Source: Tieghemostelium lacteum
Taxonomy: Eukaryota; Evosea; Eumycetozoa; Dictyosteliales; Raperosteliaceae
NCBI GenBank assembly: GCA_001606155.1
Contig: LODT01000020.1
Span: forward strand, 496,001-560,000
DNA: 64,000 bases
Direction of reading: 5' to 3'
This document shows positions 1 to 10,331 of the stretch, one piece after another. The notes under the pieces are model-generated. The model was not told the origin of the DNA, did not search any database, and saw only the letters and a list, made by a program, of their open reading frames with translations. Position 1 is the stretch's first letter; each line of letters opens with the position of its first letter. The translations under genes were made by a program, and so were the position numbers.

Positions 1-1742
1 GGCCACAGTCTCTGCTCATACTGAAACTCCAGTTTTAAATGTTGACCATTTTCACCAGCTTTAAAAATAGGTGGTGTTTTAATCTCACCACTTATAGACA
101 CTCCATTCAGTACAGTCAAATTGACAATAATGGGTATATCCGAATGATAGAGTTCCTGTGTACAGTATGGCCACATGTAAGGGCAATCTGTAAAATCAAT
201 TTGAGATGGTATTGAACTTACTCTAGGCGTATATTCTTGTAATAACTTGTAAGCTGATAAAAGGTTGAGTTTACCACTGCCCTGTTCGAATATATTGGCA
301 TTTGACCCTTGTATCCTGTCACCAGATTCCACCAGAACTTGTTTAATAGATCCTGGATTAATGTATTTTTGAGCTGTAGTATTGTGAACTGAACTTATAA
401 GTAAACTAATAGCACCTGCAACAACAGGTGATGAAACTGATGTTCCTGTCATTGTACGACATTTTCCATGAATTTTAGGTTGAGGTTTAGAACCCAGAAC
501 CTGGTATCCATAGGTAATGATATCAGGTTTAACACGACCATATCCATCAGGAATCTCCCAAGTTGTCATACCACGACTTGAAAAACTTGCAATATTCTCT
601 GAAAAGTCCATACCACCTACTCCTATGACATCCAATTGATCAGCTGGGTTATTCAGAGTTCCATAAAGTGGACCGTCATTACCAATAGCTGATACAACGA
701 TAATGTTATTAGCTGACATTTCCCAAACTTTCTCTACAAAAGGTCTATCCATGAAATCTGGTCCTCCAATAGAGAGGTTAAGTACATCAACTTTCTGTAA
801 AATGGCATGATTAAAGGCATCCAAGAACCATGAGGTCAAGGACCCTTTTTTATAGGTGAAAACACGAAAGATGTACAATTCAGAGTCTGGTGCAAGTCCC
901 ATGCACTCAGGTTCCTGACTTGCAATGACACCTGCTACAAAGGTTCCGTGACCTAGAAGATCATCGGTAGTGTCCTCGGATGTCCAGTTGGTAACCTCCA
1001 CTATATTCTTAAAATGTTTATGTGATCTCGATAGACCTGTATCAAAGATTGCAACCTTTGTACCTCTACCTGTATACCCATTATCCCATAAGACATGTGC
1101 ATTGAAGAGCTCAGTTACCTGATAGGCCTGAGCAGTCTTTAGTTGTCTTTGAGTACTAAAACTCATGTCAAAGTCATCAGGTATTCTAGAATGAATTCTT
1201 CCATTACTACTATTAATGTTGTGGTGATCGTCCATCTCCATCTCTTGCCATTTCTTTAGAGGATCTATTATTCTTTTGTCCGGATAGACATACTTTACCA
1301 ACGAATCACGTTCGAGGTTTCTAAGTAACTTCTTTATCAGTTTCTGACTATTAGCATTGACACGCATCAATGCAAAATCCGAAGGATGTTTACTAGCTGG
1401 ATTATTACGATCCACTACCATCCAATGTATATTCTGTATTCCTTTAATTTTTGCCGTTATTTGCTCCAATAGGCTCTGATGTTGTTTCTGGTCATAATAT
1501 TGTTTAAACATTACAATATAATCCTGATTATATAAATAGTTTTTCTGAGATACTATAATCTCTGGTGTCTTCTTATAATATAGTGTATCTATATTATAGT
1601 TATTCATCACTAGTGTTGAATTTAATCTCCACTCTACTACATTTCTATTTTCTTTCTCCCCATTTATAAAATTTATATTACCTATCACTAACCATATTAA
1701 TAATAATGTATTTATAAATTTTATAGTATTACCAAATTTCAT
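1..1742 (-). CDS. MBTPS1: Membrane-bound transcription factor site-1 protease (S1P/SKI-1), 3' end outside window
   Basis: Subtilisin-family protease of the Golgi that, in other eukaryotes, makes the first luminal cut in membrane-bound transcription factors before site-2 protease acts. About 580 codons are visible without an intron, from the ATG at 1742, which follows an A/T-rich leader and opens a hydrophobic signal segment. The catalytic residues are all present: Asp234 in IFDTGLS, His265 in GHGTFVAGVIAS, the oxyanion Asn355 in SAIGNDGPLYG and Ser435 in GTSVSSPVVAG. Long stretches such as DVLNLSIGGPDFMD and FSSRGMTTWE read almost exactly like human S1P, so this is the S1P branch and not a generic subtilisin. 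The C-terminal domain and the expected membrane anchor lie beyond position 1. It is divergent from the BCS1-like gene across a 532 bp spacer. Confidence 0.95.
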   Translation of the reverse strand, partial: MKFGNTIKFINTLLLIWLVIGNINFINGEKENRNVVEWRLNSTLVMNNYNIDTLYYKKTPEIIVSQKNYLYNQDYIVMFKQYYDQKQHQSLLEQITAKIKGIQNIHWMVVDRNNPASKHPSDFALMRVNANSQKLIKKLLRNLERDSLVKYVYPDKRIIDPLKKWQEMEMDDHHNINSSNGRIHSRIPDDFDMSFSTQRQLKTAQAYQVTELFNAHVLWDNGYTGRGTKVAIFDTGLSRSHKHFKNIVEVTNWTSEDTTDDLLGHGTFVAGVIASQEPECMGLAPDSELYIFRVFTYKKGSLTSWFLDAFNHAILQKVDVLNLSIGGPDFMDRPFVEKVWEMSANNIIVVSAIGNDGPLYGTLNNPADQLDVIGVGGMDFSENIASFSSRGMTTWEIPDGYGRVKPDIITYGYQVLGSKPQPKIHGKCRTMTGTSVSSPVVAGAISLLISSVHNTTAQKYINPGSIKQVLVESGDRIQGSNANIFEQGSGKLNLLSAYKLLQEYTPRVSSIPSQIDFTDCPYMWPYCTQELYHSDIPIIVNLTVLNGVSISGEIKTPPIFKAGENGQHLKLEFQYEQRLW

Positions 1743-2274
1743 TTATCTTAGTAATTTTGGGAGATGTGTTTTTGTTTTTTATATAAAATTAAAAAAAAAA
1801 AAAATTAATTTTTGATTTTGATAAGATTTATTGTGTAAAATAAAAATCAAATATATATGTTATACATTTACAATTAAAACCCCTCTGTAGACAATTAACT
1901 AATTTAATAAATATCTTATTACTCAAGATCTTCTCAAAAAAACAAATGGTATTCAAAAATTTCATTGAGAAATTCTACTAAAAACAATTATGAGAGACGT
2001 GAAAAATGAAGATAATTTTTTATCACCAGATGCGACAAGTTATCCTTTTCTGATTTTCATCACAAAACTCATTTATAAAAACCTCACTTGTGATTTTTAA
2101 TTAAGTCACTTTTTTTTTTTTTGTTTCTAATCAACTTCTATATATTTATTTATATATTTATTGTATATGTATATAAACCACGTAGTCGATATCTAATTTT
2201 AAAATACCACAAATTAAATATCCCCTTTCGGAAACCACCCCACACCCCACAACAATATAATAAAATAAAAAATC
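1743..2274. other. Divergent intergenic spacer between S1P and BCS1-like genes
   Basis: AT-rich spacer with a poly-A tract near 1790-1803 and a T tract near 2110-2121. It must carry the promoters of both flanking genes. I see no further coding region or clear operator. Confidence 0.6.
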
Positions 2275-3609
2275 ATGGAAAACAATAACAATAGATCAAG
2301 TTATATTCAATATATATTGGGAGTGTTTTTTATACAACATATTCGAACTATTCTTTACCACACATTGTATAGAAGATTTGGTGGTATGGTAAAAAACAGG
2401 TTCTACTATATAGCCAAAATAGCCTCGAGTGATGCCATGTACCTACAATTGGTAGAATGGTTGAGTGCTACCCAACATCTATACACTAACAGTAGACAGG
2501 TACATGTACATAGTAAACAAAACGTAGAGATGCCATTGTCATCTGAACCTCACCAGGTTATAAGTATCGGTCCAACCATCAATCAAAATGAGGATGGTAA
2601 TTCATCCATCAAAATGATACCTTCAGGAACCTCTGTATTCTTCTATAAGAGACACATGGTATCTGTGACTTTACGTAGTAACATTCGATCATCCATGGAC
2701 GAACCTTCCAGTGATACACTAGAACTCCGTGTATATCTCGGAGGCAAACAATTGATTAACGATATCCTCAAAACGGCATTTCAACACCACCTCTCCAAAA
2801 CTGAAGAAAACACCAAAATCTATCAAACTTTGCCAAATTGTAATATATGGGTTGTACAATCGTTGCAAAGAAGAAGAGAGATTGATTCTGTGTTTCTAGA
2901 TAAATCAGTTAAAGATGAACTCATTGGAGATGTGAATACATTTATTCGATCTAAACAGTGGTATAGATCGTCTGGTGTTCCCTATACTAGAGGCTACCTT
3001 TTATATGGACCACCGGGTACTGGAAAGACTAGTTTTATCCTCTCCCTTGCCGGATACTTTAACAAACAAATCTGTATAATGAACCTTGGAAGAGGAGTAT
3101 CTGATACCTCTCTATATTTTATGATTAACAAAACCCCACCAAATTCCATACTGGTATTCGAAGATGTCGATTCAGCATTTACAAATACCGGTAACCATAA
3201 TCACATAGGCCAGGACGACATGGGTAATAAACTAACTCTTCAAGGTCTATTACACGCATTAGACACTCTACCTAATTTAGATGGTAGAATACTGGTCATG
3301 ACAACTAACCACATTGAAAAGATACCTCAAGCTCTATTGTCACCTGGTAGAGTTCATCTTAAAGTTAAATTTGATTTAGCCAATCATTTCCAAATCAAAC
3401 AAATGTTTAAAAGATTCTATGAAAACAAATATAATCATCTTTTACCTGCGTTACTAAAGAAAATTGAGAATAATACTGTCTCAACTGCTCAATTACAAAA
3501 CTTATTCATAAACTACAGAGATGATCCAACAAAAATCACAGATAGTGTTTTAGACGAATTCATCTCTGATTCTGTTCTTGTAAATACTCATAAAACAAAA
3601 TATCTGTAA
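2275..3609 (+). CDS. BCS1-type AAA ATPase (mitochondrial inner-membrane chaperone family)
   Basis: A 444-residue intronless gene. Residues about 8-30 form an N-terminal membrane segment. A BCS1-specific region follows, then one AAA domain with Walker A GPPGTGKT at 245-252 and Walker B ILVFED at 292-297. The BCS1 family inserts the Rieske iron-sulphur protein into complex III of the respiratory chain. The arginine-finger stretch reads LLSPGRVH around Arg359, where the family usually has RPGRVD, so two flanking positions differ. Dictyostelids carry more than one BCS1-like gene and this may be a divergent paralogue rather than the core Rieske chaperone. The ATG follows AAAATC, an A-rich context typical of these genomes. 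Confidence 0.85.
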   Translation: MENNNNRSSYIQYILGVFFIQHIRTILYHTLYRRFGGMVKNRFYYIAKIASSDAMYLQLVEWLSATQHLYTNSRQVHVHSKQNVEMPLSSEPHQVISIGPTINQNEDGNSSIKMIPSGTSVFFYKRHMVSVTLRSNIRSSMDEPSSDTLELRVYLGGKQLINDILKTAFQHHLSKTEENTKIYQTLPNCNIWVVQSLQRRREIDSVFLDKSVKDELIGDVNTFIRSKQWYRSSGVPYTRGYLLYGPPGTGKTSFILSLAGYFNKQICIMNLGRGVSDTSLYFMINKTPPNSILVFEDVDSAFTNTGNHNHIGQDDMGNKLTLQGLLHALDTLPNLDGRILVMTTNHIEKIPQALLSPGRVHLKVKFDLANHFQIKQMFKRFYENKYNHLLPALLKKIENNTVSTAQLQNLFINYRDDPTKITDSVLDEFISDSVLVNTHKTKYL

Positions 3610-3728
3610 ATTTTAGGAAGGTATATTTATGTACCCACCCACCCACACACCCCACATTAAAATAAAAATCAACCGAATAAAATGTAAATATAAAAATGAA
3701 TTAGAATATATAAAAATTGGATATTTAT

Positions 3729-5288
3729 TTAATGATGACCTAACAATGGTTCATGATGTCCATGGTGGTGATGAGAATGTTTACGTCTGTAGTGGAGTAC
3801 ACATTTAATTATAGTGAATAGTAAAATTATAAATACTACAATGGAGGCAATGACAATGAATACTAAGAGACCTTTTGGAATTCCAGTGTTTTTAGGATCA
3901 TTTTTATAAGATGATGTGCATGATATATCTAGATCTGATGGTGCTGTTATTTGACAACTTGTGCAAGTCATCATGGAGGAATCAGTATTGTCATATGATG
4001 ATGTACCTTCAATTGTGATATTAGATTGTACACAATCGATTAGTTCACTGTTATCTTTAGTTGTAATACCATTTAGTGTAACTGAAGATACAATTGGAGT
4101 TATAATGGGACCTTGGTTATTCTCGAATGTTGAGTTGGAGATGGTAGAGTTTGAAGCAACAAGATTAATGATACCATCACTGGCTTTCAAGTTACTTTGG
4201 AATTGACAACCTTGGATAGTAAGGTTATTCTGACACTCGTTGGAAAAGATAATGTAAGGTGATGCAGTATTGGAGATGAATTGTGAGTTTTCAATCGAGT
4301 TTACTTGGGTAGCTAAAGTTTTAGAGAATAGAACCAATGTGTTTTGGTTACTTACAAAACTAGATCCAGAGATTATAACCTGACTACCAATACTATATAT
4401 AAGTGATTGAGCACCTAGATTTGACGTTACAATATTATTGCTGAATCCACAATTTGTAATCAGGTTTGGTTGAGCGTTGACAGTTTCTCCAAAGACTGAG
4501 AGGAAGTTGAGTGATCTTGTATTTGAGATTTGACATTCACTCATAGTTATATAACTTGATACTATTGATATAGTACTGATTCCTACTTGGATTTGGTTGA
4601 ATTTACAGTCGGTGAAATTTGCAGTTAAAAATGTACCATAGAGAACGGCACCATTACCACTTTGTATACTATTAAATTGCGAATTTGATACAACTAATGT
4701 AGTATTAGATGATCTTAGATTGAAAACTGAACCTGTTTTGAACCCTTGTTGTGATGTAAATTGCATATTTGTAAAAGTACATCCATTTACATTTACACTG
4801 ACTTTACCTAACCCAATATTAGAGTAAATGAATGAATAGGTTGAATTTGTATTATTTTGGATATTTAAGTTACGCCAAACGATATTATTCAATGAAAGAG
4901 TTGTGAGATCATGTGATGTTATATTCACTGGTTCTTTAACTAGAAATGGTACATTTCCATTATTTAATTGTGCTAAATCAATAATAGTACCACCATTAGT
5001 AGCACCGTTAATTGTAATAGTTTGTCTATAAATTCCCATAGTTTCATTTGGGAATGTATATACACCAACATCGAAATTAAAAGTCATTATAGCAGTTAAA
5101 CTTTGATTTTTACATGATTGGATAGCATCAATAATAGTAAAACAAGGGTATGCCTGAGTACCACAGTTACCAGTTACATTGGTAGTTATATTACCTTGAT
5201 CTGAAATAAATACTACACATCCATTATCTAAATTAACAGCAAAAGATAATGAAATTGTACATATTAATAATAATAATAATAATTTCAT
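3729..5288 (-). CDS. Beta-helix cell-surface membrane protein, array member 1
   Basis: A 519-residue protein with a signal peptide (1-17), an ectodomain rich in Asn, Ser and N-glycosylation sequons, a membrane helix at about 473-496 and a short cytoplasmic tail. The ectodomain has short beta-strand repeats such as SQFNSIQSGN and SSFVSNQNTL, typical of right-handed parallel beta-helices (pectin-lyase fold). A Cys motif opens it (C..CG..YPC..SC) and CTSC closes it. The tail is His-rich and ends EPLLGHH, unlike the tyrosine tails of its four paralogues. It is the 3'-most gene of five head-to-tail copies. The stop overlaps the poly(A) signal (TAAATAAA). Function is unknown; adhesion or recognition is inference. 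Confidence 0.8.
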   Translation of the reverse strand: MKLLLLLLICTISLSFAVNLDNGCVVFISDQGNITTNVTGNCGTQAYPCFTIIDAIQSCKNQSLTAIMTFNFDVGVYTFPNETMGIYRQTITINGATNGGTIIDLAQLNNGNVPFLVKEPVNITSHDLTTLSLNNIVWRNLNIQNNTNSTYSFIYSNIGLGKVSVNVNGCTFTNMQFTSQQGFKTGSVFNLRSSNTTLVVSNSQFNSIQSGNGAVLYGTFLTANFTDCKFNQIQVGISTISIVSSYITMSECQISNTRSLNFLSVFGETVNAQPNLITNCGFSNNIVTSNLGAQSLIYSIGSQVIISGSSFVSNQNTLVLFSKTLATQVNSIENSQFISNTASPYIIFSNECQNNLTIQGCQFQSNLKASDGIINLVASNSTISNSTFENNQGPIITPIVSSVTLNGITTKDNSELIDCVQSNITIEGTSSYDNTDSSMMTCTSCQITAPSDLDISCTSSYKNDPKNTGIPKGLLVFIVIASIVVFIILLFTIIKCVLHYRRKHSHHHHGHHEPLLGHH

Positions 5289-5488
5289 TTGTTATATTTA
5301 TAAACAAATCAAAAATCACGTATTAAATAAAAAAAATAATAGTTATATTGAAATGTGATCACTATTTCATTCTTTTAAAATGGGGAAAGGGAAAAAGATT
5401 TGAATGTTAGGTGGAGCTCCAAACCCAAAAAATCGAAAAAAATCAAAGACAAAAAAGATTTTTCATGTGATATTTTGCAAGGTTTTTA

Positions 5489-8017
5489 TTATAATAGGGG
5501 ACGATATTCGTCATCTACTCTTTTACTGTTGTAATGACGAATTAGTTTAAAGCAAACTGCAGCTAGACATATGAATGCAATTAGTGATATTACAATGATT
5601 AATGCTAAAACACCATTTGATAGACCACCTGGATTTTTGGTTGCTTCTTCTGATGAACCAGATGCTGAACTGGAGTCTGTGGGGACTGAACAGACAGCAT
5701 TGATAGGTGAAACAGTTGTCAATACACAATTGGTACATAGAATCTCTTTTGAGGTATCAGTATCAGTGTCTAGACTCTGACTTACTGTGATATTGGATTG
5801 TTGACATTCTGCCAAATGTTGATTGGATCCTTTACTTACAATACCATTGAGATATACAAATGCCTGGTTAGTGGCATCCACTACAAATCCTTCATTGGAG
5901 GTAAATGTAGTATTTTGAATGTGTATAGTGGATTTTGAAGCTTGAACAATAGCTACTGATATTTCGTTATTTGTAAATGTACATTGTTGAATGAGGGTAT
6001 TTGATGAACTTCCACTGACTATAATAGTCGAAACTAGGTGGTCATCAAAATTTGAATTTTGTATTGTGGTTGGTGGTATTTTGGCTGGTGAGTTTAGTAC
6101 TAAAACTGCTGGAATTTTGTTACTTGTGAATTTGGATGCATCTACTATTACATAACTACCTTGAGATGAAATCAAAGCACTTTGACTATTAGAGCCACTT
6201 TGGATTTGTAAATTGTATTGGAATGTACAGTTTTGAATCCATTGTGCAGCTGGTAGAAGATCAGGATCTATTATTTGACCATAGGATGCAAAGAAATTCT
6301 GAGATGTTACTGAAGATATCAAACAGTGTGTTAGTGTACTGTATCCATTAACTGAACTTATTACACCGTTACTTGTTACAATATTGGAAAATGTAGTTTG
6401 TGTGAATGTGGAATTTACTTGGAACCCATTAAGAGCAGGACCGTTATACCCATTCAATGATGATAATACACTATTGGCTACTGTTACAATAGCTAATGTA
6501 TTGGCATTTATATTTAATAGTGATCCAGATTGAATATTATTTCCAAAGTTCATTTGAGTGAAAGTACATGATTTTATATTAACAATTAATTTTGATAATT
6601 GTAATTTGGCATATAAGAATGACTGTTGGATTATAATACCATTGTTCCAGTTTAGGTTCTGTGCAATTAAATTGTTAAATGTTACCGTTGTTATATCCAA
6701 ATTAGAGAAGATATTGGATTCTTGGATGACAAATGGAGGATTATTGGATAGTAAACTTAGATCCAATGTAGTGTTACCAGCTGGTGATCCGTTTAAAGTT
6801 ATGGTTTGTTTAAAAAATACAATTGACTCGTTGGATAATGTGTATGTACCAACATCAAAATTAAAAGTCATTACAGTGGTTTGGCTTTGATTAATACATG
6901 ATTGAATTGCAGCTTCTAATGTCAAACATGGATTCATTTTCATATTACTACCACAATTAATTCCATTAGTTTTAGATGTACTTGATATATATTTTATACA
7001 TTCACTCTCTGAGCTATCTGAACTACTTCCTACACTACTGCCCTCAGATGATTCTGAACTATTCCCACTTGACGTTGATGACTCTGAAGATGAATAACTA
7101 ATACTACTATCTGATTCTGATCCACCACTACTAGATGATTCTGATCCACCACTACTCGTCGAAGATTCTGAACCACTACTGTTGATAGATGAATCGGATG
7201 CACTTCCTGCAGAGGATGAGTCTGAACTAGATTTGGAATCAGAACTGGAATTTTCAGAACTATTCTTGGAATCAGAGTTACTATCATCACTACCTTTTGA
7301 TTCTGAGCTATTTTTAGAATCAGAGTTACTATCATCACTTCCATTTGATTCAGAACTACTCTTTGAATCAGAATTACTATCATCACTTCCCTTCGATTCA
7401 GAACTACTCTTTGAATCAGAGTTACTATCATCACTTCCCTTCGATTCAGAACTACTCTTTGAATCAGAATTACTATCATCACTTCCCTTTGAATCAGAAC
7501 TACTCTTTGAATCAGAGTTACTATCATCACTACCTTTCGATTCAGAACTATTTTTAGAATCAGAGTTGGTATCATCACTACTTTTTGATTCAGATCCATT
7601 GGTGGAATCAGAATTGGTGTTTTCAGAGCTACTCTTTGAATCAGAATTACTATCATCACTACCTTTTGATTCAGAACTACTCTTTGAATCAGAGTTGTTA
7701 TCATCACTACCTTTGGATTCAGAACTATTTATTGGCTCAGAGTTGGTATTTTCAGAACTGTTCATTGAATCAGAGTTGCTATCACCACTACCCTTTGATT
7801 CGGAACTATTAATTGGCTCTGAATTATCAGAACCAGTTGTAGAACCTGTTGTAGAACCTGTTGTTGAACCTGTTATTGAGCCAGTACCTGTTACAGCTGA
7901 AGTTTCACCTTCTCTAACTGTTAAAAGGAATGCATCGTTAAAATCCAATGATCTAGCATTCAATTGACTAAGTGTGATAATGAATAATAACAATAAAATA
8001 AAAATAAGTTTCCTCAT
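5489..8017 (-). CDS. Beta-helix cell-surface membrane protein with Ser/Asp repeat stalk, array member 2
   Basis: An 842-residue paralogue. Order: signal peptide (1-21), a stalk of about 280 residues made of 16-residue Ser/Asp/Lys repeats (core ESKGSDDSNSDSK), the Cys motif (CI..CGSN..NPC..SC), about 430 residues of beta-helix repeats, CTNC, a membrane helix (about 800-825) and the tail DDEYRPLL. YRPL fits the YxxPhi sorting signal recognised by clathrin adaptors. The stalk resembles, in composition only, the Sdr repeats that lift bacterial adhesins off the surface. The long opposite-strand reading frame over the stalk is a by-product of the repeat. A role as an extended surface receptor or adhesin is inference. 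Confidence 0.8.
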   Translation of the reverse strand: MRKLIFILLLLFIITLSQLNARSLDFNDAFLLTVREGETSAVTGTGSITGSTTGSTTGSTTGSDNSEPINSSESKGSGDSNSDSMNSSENTNSEPINSSESKGSDDNNSDSKSSSESKGSDDSNSDSKSSSENTNSDSTNGSESKSSDDTNSDSKNSSESKGSDDSNSDSKSSSDSKGSDDSNSDSKSSSESKGSDDSNSDSKSSSESKGSDDSNSDSKSSSESNGSDDSNSDSKNSSESKGSDDSNSDSKNSSENSSSDSKSSSDSSSAGSASDSSINSSGSESSTSSGGSESSSSGGSESDSSISYSSSESSTSSGNSSESSEGSSVGSSSDSSESECIKYISSTSKTNGINCGSNMKMNPCLTLEAAIQSCINQSQTTVMTFNFDVGTYTLSNESIVFFKQTITLNGSPAGNTTLDLSLLSNNPPFVIQESNIFSNLDITTVTFNNLIAQNLNWNNGIIIQQSFLYAKLQLSKLIVNIKSCTFTQMNFGNNIQSGSLLNINANTLAIVTVANSVLSSLNGYNGPALNGFQVNSTFTQTTFSNIVTSNGVISSVNGYSTLTHCLISSVTSQNFFASYGQIIDPDLLPAAQWIQNCTFQYNLQIQSGSNSQSALISSQGSYVIVDASKFTSNKIPAVLVLNSPAKIPPTTIQNSNFDDHLVSTIIVSGSSSNTLIQQCTFTNNEISVAIVQASKSTIHIQNTTFTSNEGFVVDATNQAFVYLNGIVSKGSNQHLAECQQSNITVSQSLDTDTDTSKEILCTNCVLTTVSPINAVCSVPTDSSSASGSSEEATKNPGGLSNGVLALIIVISLIAFICLAAVCFKLIRHYNSKRVDDEYRPLL
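7260..7810 (-). repeat. 48-bp tandem repeat coding the Ser/Asp stalk
   Basis: About eleven units of 48 bp (16 codons), the central ones nearly identical and the outer ones diverged or partly deleted. The period stays in frame, so unit gain or loss changes stalk length without breaking the gene. Confidence 0.9.
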
Positions 8018-8205
8018 TCTATTTTTATTATCTGTAGTTATTGTTGTTGCACTATAAAATTATAAAGGATTATAAAAAAAAATCTTGATATTTCTGATTA
8101 AAATTCTACGTTTTTGTAAAAAGAAGAGAACACTGTTCCGCTCCTGGTTTTTTTATTATTTAAATAATTTATAAAATATTTATATTGAACACATCTATTT
8201 TTAGA

Positions 8206-10119
8206 TTATTGAATTGGTTGATAACCATCACGTTTTTTGATGAAATGTTTAGTTAGACCATATCCAAGAGCTATTAGACCGATACCAGCTACAATGCCGA
8301 TGATGATAATGAATGCCAAAAGACCTTTGGATAAACCTTTGTTATTATTAGTTTTTGATTTATCACTGGATGAGTCACTAGAGGTACAAGATAAACTAGT
8401 TGAGGTAATTGAACAATCTTGTTGACAACTAATTTCAGAATCTTCAATATCATTCTCACCGGAAATGGTAATTGTTGAACTTGTACAATCAATGAATTTA
8501 AAATCACCGCTGTTATTCATTACAATTCCATCAACTGAAACATTGGCAGTACCATTAGTTGACAAAATAGTTGCTTGGTTAGAGTCAAATGTCAATAGAG
8601 TTAGTGAGAGTACTGAATCACTTGCAGCGATAAGACCGGTATTAGCTTCGTTTCCTGTAAAATCATTGGAAGTTAATTTAACGTTACTTCCACTTGCAGC
8701 AAGTACAATATAATCAGCATCGTTATCTTTAAATTGTGAGTTTTGGATGGTTGATGGTTGGTTAGCTGGTGAATTAGCTATCCAAACTGATGGCATTGGA
8801 TTATTGTAGAATTGTGTGGTATCAATTATAATTTGACTGTTACCGAAATATACTAAAGAACCAGTTCCATACATTCTATTGTTGGTAAATACTGAGTTTT
8901 GAATGAGTTGTGGTTTGGAGGTTAAAAGTTGGTTCAGGGAGAATATGAATGATAATGCAACGTTATTGGTAATGGAGCAATCAATGATCTGATTGAATGA
9001 GTAATCTGTTTGGATAAGTGAATATTTGGCATTGTTATTGTTGAATGTACAGCTGGTGAATGTACTTGACACTCCTTGGCCAAATAGAGCTAAACCTACA
9101 GCACCTTTAAGTTGAACAAAACTGGTATTGACAACATTGATATTGATGGCTATTTGACTTGATTGGAGATTGAAAACAGATCCAGCTACATTACCAGCAC
9201 CAGATCCAAAATACATTTGATAGAATGAAGAATGGGAAACTTGGATATCAACAGAACTTTGTTTGGTATCAACTTTCATCATTGAGTTATTGATATCTAC
9301 TGAATTGGCCCAGTTTAAGTTAATAAAGTTAATATAGTTGATAGTAAATGTTGTGGAATCTAATGTGACGGATGTCTCAGGTTCTATGATAATGAATGGA
9401 GCATTGTTACCAACTAGACTAAGATCAATATAGGTCTTACCTGAATCATCACCATTAAAAGTAATTGCTTGGTTATAAAAGTTGGATGTTTGATTAGAGA
9501 GATAGAAAGTACCGATACCAAAATTAAAAGTCATAGATGATGTTAGATTCTGATTTGTACATGATTTAAGAGCTTCATCATAGGAATAACATGGATTTGT
9601 AGTCATATCACTACCACAATTTTCACCACTAGAGTTGGTAGTGGCATTTGCAGCTGATATATAAATTACACAAGTAACTGGTTCATTTGAGTTATTAGAA
9701 CCTTCGGATGAGTTAGATGGAATTGGGGTGTGATTGGAACCATCTGATGATGAGTTTGATGGAACATCTGATGATGCGTTTGATGGAACATCTGATGATG
9801 AGTTTGATGGAACATCTGATGATGAGTTTGATGGAACATCTGATGATGCGTTTGATGGGACATCTGATGATGCGTTTGATGGAACATCTGATGATGCGTT
9901 AGATGGAATTGGGGTTTGATTGGAGCCATCTGATGATGAGTTAGTTGGAATTGGGGTGTGATTGGAACCATCTGATGATGAGCTGGATGTAATTGGTTCA
10001 GTTGAATTTGAAATACTAGATTCCAATAAATTTTCATTTAAATTAATAAATGATTTGCCATTACTTTGCACAAATAAAATAAAAACTAAAACAAATATTA
10101 AAATAATTTTTTTGTTCAT
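8206..10119 (-). CDS. Beta-helix cell-surface membrane protein with SDVPSNAS stalk, array member 3
   Basis: A 637-residue paralogue. Order: signal peptide (1-22), stalk of about 100 residues with repeats of SSDVPSNA or SSDVPSNS and flanking GSNHTPIP units, Cys motif (C..CGSD..NPC..SC), beta-helix region, a CQQDC motif, membrane helix (about 600-625) and tail GYQPIQ. YQPI again fits YxxPhi. The juxtamembrane stretch GLSKGLLAFI is shared with members 1, 2 and 4. The stalk is unrelated in sequence to that of member 2, so stalks were gained or replaced separately. Confidence 0.8.
   Translation of the reverse strand: MNKKIILIFVLVFILFVQSNGKSFINLNENLLESSISNSTEPITSSSSSDGSNHTPIPTNSSSDGSNQTPIPSNASSDVPSNASSDVPSNASSDVPSNSSSDVPSNSSSDVPSNASSDVPSNSSSDGSNHTPIPSNSSEGSNNSNEPVTCVIYISAANATTNSSGENCGSDMTTNPCYSYDEALKSCTNQNLTSSMTFNFGIGTFYLSNQTSNFYNQAITFNGDDSGKTYIDLSLVGNNAPFIIIEPETSVTLDSTTFTINYINFINLNWANSVDINNSMMKVDTKQSSVDIQVSHSSFYQMYFGSGAGNVAGSVFNLQSSQIAININVVNTSFVQLKGAVGLALFGQGVSSTFTSCTFNNNNAKYSLIQTDYSFNQIIDCSITNNVALSFIFSLNQLLTSKPQLIQNSVFTNNRMYGTGSLVYFGNSQIIIDTTQFYNNPMPSVWIANSPANQPSTIQNSQFKDNDADYIVLAASGSNVKLTSNDFTGNEANTGLIAASDSVLSLTLLTFDSNQATILSTNGTANVSVDGIVMNNSGDFKFIDCTSSTITISGENDIEDSEISCQQDCSITSTSLSCTSSDSSSDKSKTNNNKGLSKGLLAFIIIIGIVAGIGLIALGYGLTKHFIKKRDGYQPIQ
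9741..9905 (-). repeat. 24-bp tandem repeat coding the SSDVPSNA stalk
   Basis: Six to seven 24-bp units (8 codons) that differ mainly by one base switching Ala and Ser codons. The repeat stays in frame. Confidence 0.9.
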
Positions 10120-10331
10120 TTTATATATATCTGCTATAGAGTTTTAAAACGAAATTAAAAAAACAATTAGAACAATTTGATTTATTCTTGTTTGTTAAAG
10201 ATTTTTTTCTGTGCTTTTCGGTAATGTGTTTAAAAGTCGGGATTTATGATGATATCAAAACCAGAGATATTTTAGAAAAGGCGGACGAAAAATCCTAAAA
10301 TTATAAGAATCTTTATTTTTGTTAGCGTTTA

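Noticed and set aside
7030-7707. 225-codon minus-strand frame in the same repeat
   Set aside because: A shifted reading of the same 48-bp unit, giving Val/Leu/Ile repeats; not a gene.
7182-7967. 261-codon + strand open frame over the Ser/Asp repeat
   Set aside because: It is antisense to the stalk repeat of array member 2. A stop-free repeat unit gives an open opposite frame automatically; the product is a Leu/Ser/Glu repeat without start context.
9666-10037. Met/His/Gln-rich and Met/Glu-rich frames over the 24-bp repeat
   Set aside because: Shadows of the SSDVPSNA stalk on both strands.
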